This document shows, one piece after another, positions 58,668 through 64,000 of a stretch of DNA of 64,000 bases. The notes beneath the pieces were generated by a model. The model did no database searches. It saw only the letters and a list, made by a program, of their open reading frames with translations, and was not told where the DNA came from. Every line of letters begins with the position of its first letter. Position 1 is the stretch's first letter. The stretch is taken from contig UZAN01040034.1 of NCBI GenBank assembly GCA_900618425.1, positions 27,847-91,846 on the forward strand, read 5' to 3'. This DNA comes from Echinostoma caproni. Lineage: Eukaryota > Platyhelminthes > Trematoda > Plagiorchiida > Echinostomatidae. The position numbers and the translations under genes are program-made.

Positions 58668-61600
58668 TGATTCACAACTTAGAGGATAATCGACCGTTGA
58701 ATTCTAATATGACAAAAACTACGGATATTCAAAGAAGATCTTTGATGCTTAGTGATGATATGTTCAGTATGAGACGTTCAGTGAGAATTTGCATCGATAA
58801 CAATGTTCAGGTATTTGGTATAGCTCAATGAAAACATCGGCTCCCAGATAATCAATACCGGACCAGGTACGGAAGAAAAACGCGATAACGTTAAGAAGTA
58901 CCCCCGAAGTTGAGAAGGATTTAGAGTGAGATCAGAAGTAGTGGAAAATTTTTGAAGGTTAATGAATTTTCAGAAAATTGAAAAACATCAGAAAAACGTA
59001 TAATGGCTTATCATAAAACCAAGTTGTCAGTGTGTTTCTGCAAAGACGTTAGGATGTTACCAGACAACTCGCTAATGGACGTAAATTACAAGACTGCAAC
59101 TTGAAAACTTCATTTTTTCACCAATGTTTAAACTTCTTTCAACCTAACCTGATCCACTGAGTTCTCTAAGAGAAGTAATCAGTAAGGCAAGCCAAAAATT
59201 GGCTGGGGCAATCGAAAGTTCCATTTTGACAAGAGATACGGAGTGGATGATGGAATCAAAGTAAGATATGTTTGCTATAAATGCACAATGTATCGCCTTC
59301 TCAATTTTTAGCGTGAATTGGTAAATTCCATCTAACGTACACCTTGCTTGATGCGCTAAGCAAAGCATGTTTTATGAACTGAAGACCAACAAAAGTTGAA
59401 GCAATAGGATGGAAACGTTTTATTAAAACCGTATAATTAGAGGGTTGGTAAATGAGAACAATTGTGGTCTCTAACAGACCGAGGTGTTTAAAGAAATCCC
59501 TAAGTAATGATCACAACGTTCCAAAAAGCGAATTCGCTCCATATCACAGAAGGGCAGATGAGAGGCAATCGGGACCGGCATTAAATGTGGCTTTTGTGGT
59601 ACTCATCCCCTTGAAACATCTTTCAGAACGACATATACTTGAATCATAAGTTAATCAAAGGAAAGCTGCTTTGTCACTGCTCACTCCGCTGCACATTCCG
59701 GAGTTTTGACTTTAGTCCTTTCAACAACTCCATACTTCTCATAGACCACGCAATGCATTCCATGAAACGGTAAAACTACCTACTCTCTTCAACCTGATTC
59801 TGAGAATTTTCAGTATGCGTTTATATGCTCTTTTGTTGTCTATTTTACTAATAGCTTCCCGGTCTCCCCTTAATGCATTTCCTGCAACTATTCTGCTAAC
59901 ATTGGAACTCGGTGTTTCAATTTCATTGTTCTCCTTACACTCCATCAACCGCCCAACTGTTTCAACGAATTGGCTGATTCTCAAACTTCATACATTCGTT
60001 GATTTCGGTCCCAGTTCCAACACGCGCTCCGGCTATGAAACTGCTTTTAGTTACCTGTCTGCAATTGCAGTGAACTGTCACAGTACTTCCGAAGATTACT
60101 TATAGGAAGTGTGTGGTGCAGATGAGCTGGAAGATCTAATGTGCTGACGAGAGGTTTTCCTAGGACCTGTTGAGGACAGGGTTTGATGTTGTTGTAGTGC
60201 ACCGTCGGAAATCTCAAATCCGACAGAGTTAAATCAAAGGATACCATTGATGGATGAACTTCGGTAATATACTATCGCATGCGGAACTCTCAACGGTTGA
60301 TGAAAGTTTATTGCTACCCCCAGTGGTGGTTTTGGACTGTGAAGAAGGATTATTGTAACCGACAAGGATTTTTCTAATACTGAATTCTCAAAGAATCGTC
60401 TTCCGATAACGTTTCTAGAACAGATGAGTGCTTCAAAGGACGTGAAATAGAAGACAACTGGAAGCGTGCAGGAATTCATTTACCGTACGAAAATAATGTT
60501 TATTTATAGGAAAGAGCGAGAACAGGGGGATTCATATATCAAACAATTGGTTGACTGGATCATAGTCAGCCACCTTGATTGGTTTGCGGTTTCAACCAAT
60601 CACCTGAGTTCTCCTATCAATCTGCTTGTTGGCTGTCCCAGAAAAAAGCTGTTTTCAGGAAACATGCTGACTCCGTGACAAGGGTCAGCTCACCGGACTC
60701 ACAGTAGAGACCACTGATTTTGCTAGGTGACATAAACTTCGCGTTTCTGTTGTGATGTGATTTTCCATCAATCACGTTGGATGATGACCAAATGGAAATT
60801 TTACCTGATTTTTTAACCGAAGTAAAGTGGAGCAGTGGAGGCAGCTTTTGCAATATGACCGCGTACACGATTGACAAGAACAGTCATTAGTTAAGCAGAA
60901 CATACAATCGTTTGTATTATTACTGTTAATCATGGCTTAAAAGTGTTTAGCGCGCTTCAGAAGGCCATGGTTTCCTTAAGCGTTATATAGTATAACTAAT
61001 TTTTTTCTATCTTTTGATCAATCCCATTGCATGATTTGCGCCACCCTATAGCGACAAAAAGATTCCGCTACTCAGAGCGTGTCAACTTAGTTCAGCGAAA
61101 CCGCTTATCATCACCAAGACACGTCGATGACCGTTATCTACTTGAATAGAGGACCTACGATGTCGGTGCCCATTTGATGAGTTGGTTTGCTAGTTGCAAT
61201 GGATTTAAGAGGCTTTTACCTGCTGGAAGGTACCACAATATCCTCAAAACATGGTGATTTCGTAATGGATGATCACTCACTTAGCCTAGGACCAGTTGAA
61301 TGCAAGCAACAGCGTCTGTAACCAACGACCACGTGGGGCTGTCCTATGTTTCGTAAACCGAATGCATAGATTGCCTTCGAGGAACAATATTTTGGACCAA
61401 ACATTTCGCAAGCCGTTTACAGCAATAAATTGATCATTCATCTCTCATCTAGTTGCTTAGTTGCGCCTTCCGGATGACGCTCACAAATCAGTTAAATATT
61501 GAGATCGTTCACCGGTAAGACAAGCCACTTTTGGACATCTCCATATAACGTCTTCTCAGTATGTGTTTGTGCAACTGTTTGTGATCAGTTCACATTTGTT

Positions 61601-62036
61601 GGCAATATTCTTCCGATATGATTGTCATAACGTCCCTGCTTCGCTGTGCATGAACAAATGCCCGGAAGCACATTTTTTGTATACCGGAAATATGTGACCA
61701 GTTATCAATCACCCATTAAATCATACAACTAAACCGATAACAACATTTTGTTTATTCGCTGATCGAGATGCTTTCCGTCACGAGCTCCGACGGTGGCCAA
61801 ATTTAAATCACAAATCAAATCCGGCTCGAGTGTCCTGACATTTCCGATCGTTTTATTGCAATATCGCGTGCTGGTACGGTGTTTGATGTCTACGATTCTT
61901 ATCCGGTCTCTACACTGTGCTTGCAGCTGACAATAGCAAGTGCCACCATGGTTATCCTATCGAGTTGGCACCAGACCGATGCACTAAGAAATATAATCGC
62001 GTGTAACCATTTATTTGTCTGGGATATTATACATAG
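58668..62036. other. long non-coding stretch
   Basis: Frames at 59739-60105, 60234-60479 and 60617-60877 are open on one or other strand without support. No repeat recognised. Confidence 0.35.
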
Positions 62037-62172
62037 GGGAAGTTTTGAAGGATACAGTTCCCCCAGATTACGAAGAAAATGTTGCGCAAATCACTTGTCA
62101 ATGGACTCGAATTAACCAGCCAAATTTGAAACATTATCCGAATAAAGTTCATATTCTTATATCCGGCAGCAC
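62037..62172 (+). CDS. candidate internal exon, unidentified
   Basis: From acceptor TTGTCTGGGATATTATACATAG (62036) to donor GCAC|GTATAA (62172/62173), one frame reads VLKDTVPPDYEENVAQITCQ, then WTRINQPNLKHYPNKVHILI. The amino-acid pattern (alternating hydrophobic strands, Cys and Trp) suits an extracellular beta-rich domain. The frame stays open beyond the donor into a (CA)n repeat, which is clearly not coding. Confidence 0.27.
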
Positions 62173-63355
62173 GTATAAAACAACTTGTTCTGGAGCTTGC
62201 TGTCGCATCCAACTAAAAGGTGGTCCAGCATCAAACAGTTCCATTGGATGCGCTTTGAATTCAAGGTCAGCTGCGTGTGGCGGATCCGGTATCGATTTTT
62301 ATAGGCATGACCATACGTACGTAAACATGTGCACGTGCACGAGGACGATTGAACAAGTGGATGATGACTGTGCGCATGCACACGCACACACACACACACA
62401 CACACACAAAATGCAAATATGCACACAGTTCGAAGAACTGATCTTCCTTTCGGGTTTGTTAAATAACTACCCACTCCGATTGTTTTGGTCACCCAGGCAC
62501 GTACTCATGCACGCATGCATAGCAGGACGAAATGACTTCTAGGCTCACAAACATACATGCAAACACTTTCAGATTGAAAATGCATCCAGATGCCTACACG
62601 AGTCTGCTTGTTTGATCTCATCGTGCATACTTGGAATTGGATGCACGCCTCCTAATCCCAGAGGCCCCCATGTGTGATCCGATCTCGACAAATAGTCATT
62701 AATAACAATTCAGGCCGTCTCCCGTTGACGCTATGGTTCTCTTGCTCTCTCTGCGGGGTATCATGATCAAATACCTGTAAGTTGCTTTCAATGGGCAACT
62801 TTCCTTAGTTGTTTGTTAGTGTATCCTCTCTGAAAAATGAAGTTTCGGTATACTATTTCAGTGTAATAAACATTCCATATAGCTAGCTCGCGAGCAAAAT
62901 GAAAGGTTCTTTTACGTATCCCGGATTTCTATCACGCATGCACAAAGCCACTGCTAAATCAAAGCTAGAGTTTCAAAAGTTCTCATTCTGGAGAGATAGG
63001 TGGATTATAGAACAGGTTATTTTGTTTGTTTACGTCCCACATTTGCCTAGGCAGTTGTTGTTTTTATAAGTCAGAACCGGCTTCAGTGTCAATGCACTGT
63101 GATGTGTCATCTATGAAAAACCTTCAGTCAGAAAGCTCTGGCTTCTGCCCTTTGGACGATATAATTGACCACGTTGTACGTATACTCAATGGGTACTGAA
63201 GTCATCCGTGCGTGGTGGTGAAACTTACCTCGGTTGTAACAAAGACCGTAACGCACTAGAACCAGTGACATAAAACGATGTTAAATGTTGCGCTTCACAA
63301 GGACAATCGTTGAACTGAAAACACAAGCGGAAATGTGTTCATCTGTTGGCGCAAT
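62173..63355. other. non-coding stretch with (CA)n
   Basis: A (CA)n microsatellite lies at 62383-62409, inside a wider region of alternating purine and pyrimidine. No gene supported. Confidence 0.5.
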
Positions 63356-63377
63356 GTATATATATATATATATATAT
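63356..63377. repeat. (TA)n microsatellite
   Basis: About eleven TA units. Confidence 0.9.
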
Positions 63378-63602
63378 CACTTAAAGCATTCAAACCTATC
63401 GGTGTTGCTCACCTGATAAAGCGTGCAAAGTACAAAAGCGTAGGCAGTGTTTATAGGTGATTTTGAATCTACTTAAAGTTGTTGATTGTCTTTCAATTCA
63501 AACACAAAACTCCACAGTATCATCTAACCGGATAAAACACAATCATTTTTCGATTTTTTTCTGTAACACTACTAATTCGTGAAGTTTGTTCTTAATTTTT
63601 AG

Positions 63603-63688
63603 GCAAATATTCGGATTCGTGAAAACCGAACAATGGGGAAGTTTCCTTCGAATCCAAAGAAAAACTGCCACAATTTTCCGAGCATGCC
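63603..63688 (+). CDS. candidate short exon ending at a donor with an unknown base
   Basis: Acceptor TTGTTCTTAATTTTTAG (63602) and donor GTANGT (63689-63694) enclose 86 nt. The N at 63692 is inside the donor; any base other than a rare variant leaves a good site. Two frames are open (QIFGFVKTEQWGSFLR or NIRIRENRTMGKFPSNP), so the reading phase is undecided. Confidence 0.2.
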
Positions 63689-64000
63689 GTANGTTCTCAT
63701 TCTACAGGATATTGCTTAGCAAAATGGGAGCTCTATCAGTTTTGTTTCTACAATTAACAGCAATAAAAAGGAATGGATGACGTCCGCTGGAAATAAATAC
63801 CTAAATTATCCGCGTTTAATCAGAGTTTTGTCTTTTGAGGCTCATCAAGCTATTTATTCTGCCACTTCAACCCTCGGAATATCTCATGTCCACCTAATTC
63901 GTGGTGATGCTAGTAGTAGTAGTAGTAGTATTAGTACAGAATTTGGAATACAAACCACGCAATAGGAATCACCGGAAACGAATCAAGGATCAGCTGTCAC
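63689..64000. other. window end with (AGT)n
   Basis: An (AGT)n tract at 63911-63930 produces a serine run in a frame at 63777-63965 that has no other support. Confidence 0.4.

Noticed and set aside
62520..62535. AGGACGAAATG resembling the stem II/GAAA part of a hammerhead
   Set aside because: No CTGATGA-like core upstream and no stem III with cleavage triplet.
62015..62542. 175-codon open frame, among the longest in the window
   Set aside because: Its second half runs through the (CA)n repeat (His-Thr run) and has no homology. Only 62037-62172 is kept as a possible exon.
1..64000. Bacterial features such as operons, ribosome binding sites and CRISPR arrays
   Set aside because: Coding density, repeat types and splice-like signals are those of a eukaryotic genome. 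No regularly spaced repeat array with unique spacers was seen.

Overview
This window is eukaryotic nuclear DNA and most likely comes from a parasitic flatworm, with a trematode as the best guess. No reading frame is long and intact. The sequence is AT-rich with many microsatellites, and the only frames with clear homology belong to decayed non-LTR retrotransposons of CR1-like type. It also holds several tRNA-derived SINE families. Two copies of one family carry a compact hammerhead ribozyme with the architecture known from the Sm-alpha repeats of schistosomes. The species cannot be named from the sequence alone.

Layout. Positions 1-5 kb hold two LINE scraps on the + strand: a reverse-transcriptase C-terminus (1039-1188) and an endonuclease domain broken over three frames (3731-4330). 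Positions 5-22 kb are mostly featureless. The exceptions are a SINE at 12.94 kb that abuts a YMDDVL-containing frame, one copy of an unnamed interspersed repeat at 15.0 kb, and several weak candidate exons on the - strand. Positions 22.6-26.9 kb are the LINE-rich core: a - strand reverse-transcriptase fragment, then a nearly full-span but frame-broken endonuclease plus reverse-transcriptase element on the + strand.

Positions 28.9-31.3 kb are dense in repeats: a SINE with a degenerate hammerhead, facing CA and GT microsatellites, a GCGT array, and a foldback element with two near-identical 193-bp arms around a hammerhead SINE. Positions 35-39.6 kb hold an (AT)n tract and two further SINE-like copies. 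Positions 42.7-50 kb hold two 420-bp copies of an LTR-like repeat (TG...CA ends), a tRNA-Asp-like SINE and a second hammerhead SINE with an inverted partner. Positions 51.5-56.7 kb hold more repeat copies.

Host genes. I could not identify a host gene. Several short frames bounded by splice-like signals look protein-like, the best being 47262-47518 (-), 46722-46837 (+), 57519-57789 (+, two exons around a 44-nt intron, phases matching), 62037-62172 (+) and 10390-10612 (-). If real, they are exons of genes with long repeat-filled introns. They are listed at low confidence because chance open frames of this length are expected in 64 kb.

Main point of interest: SINEs that combine a Pol III type promoter (A and B boxes) with a hammerhead on the transcribed strand, in a setting of repeated inverted duplications (foldback structures).
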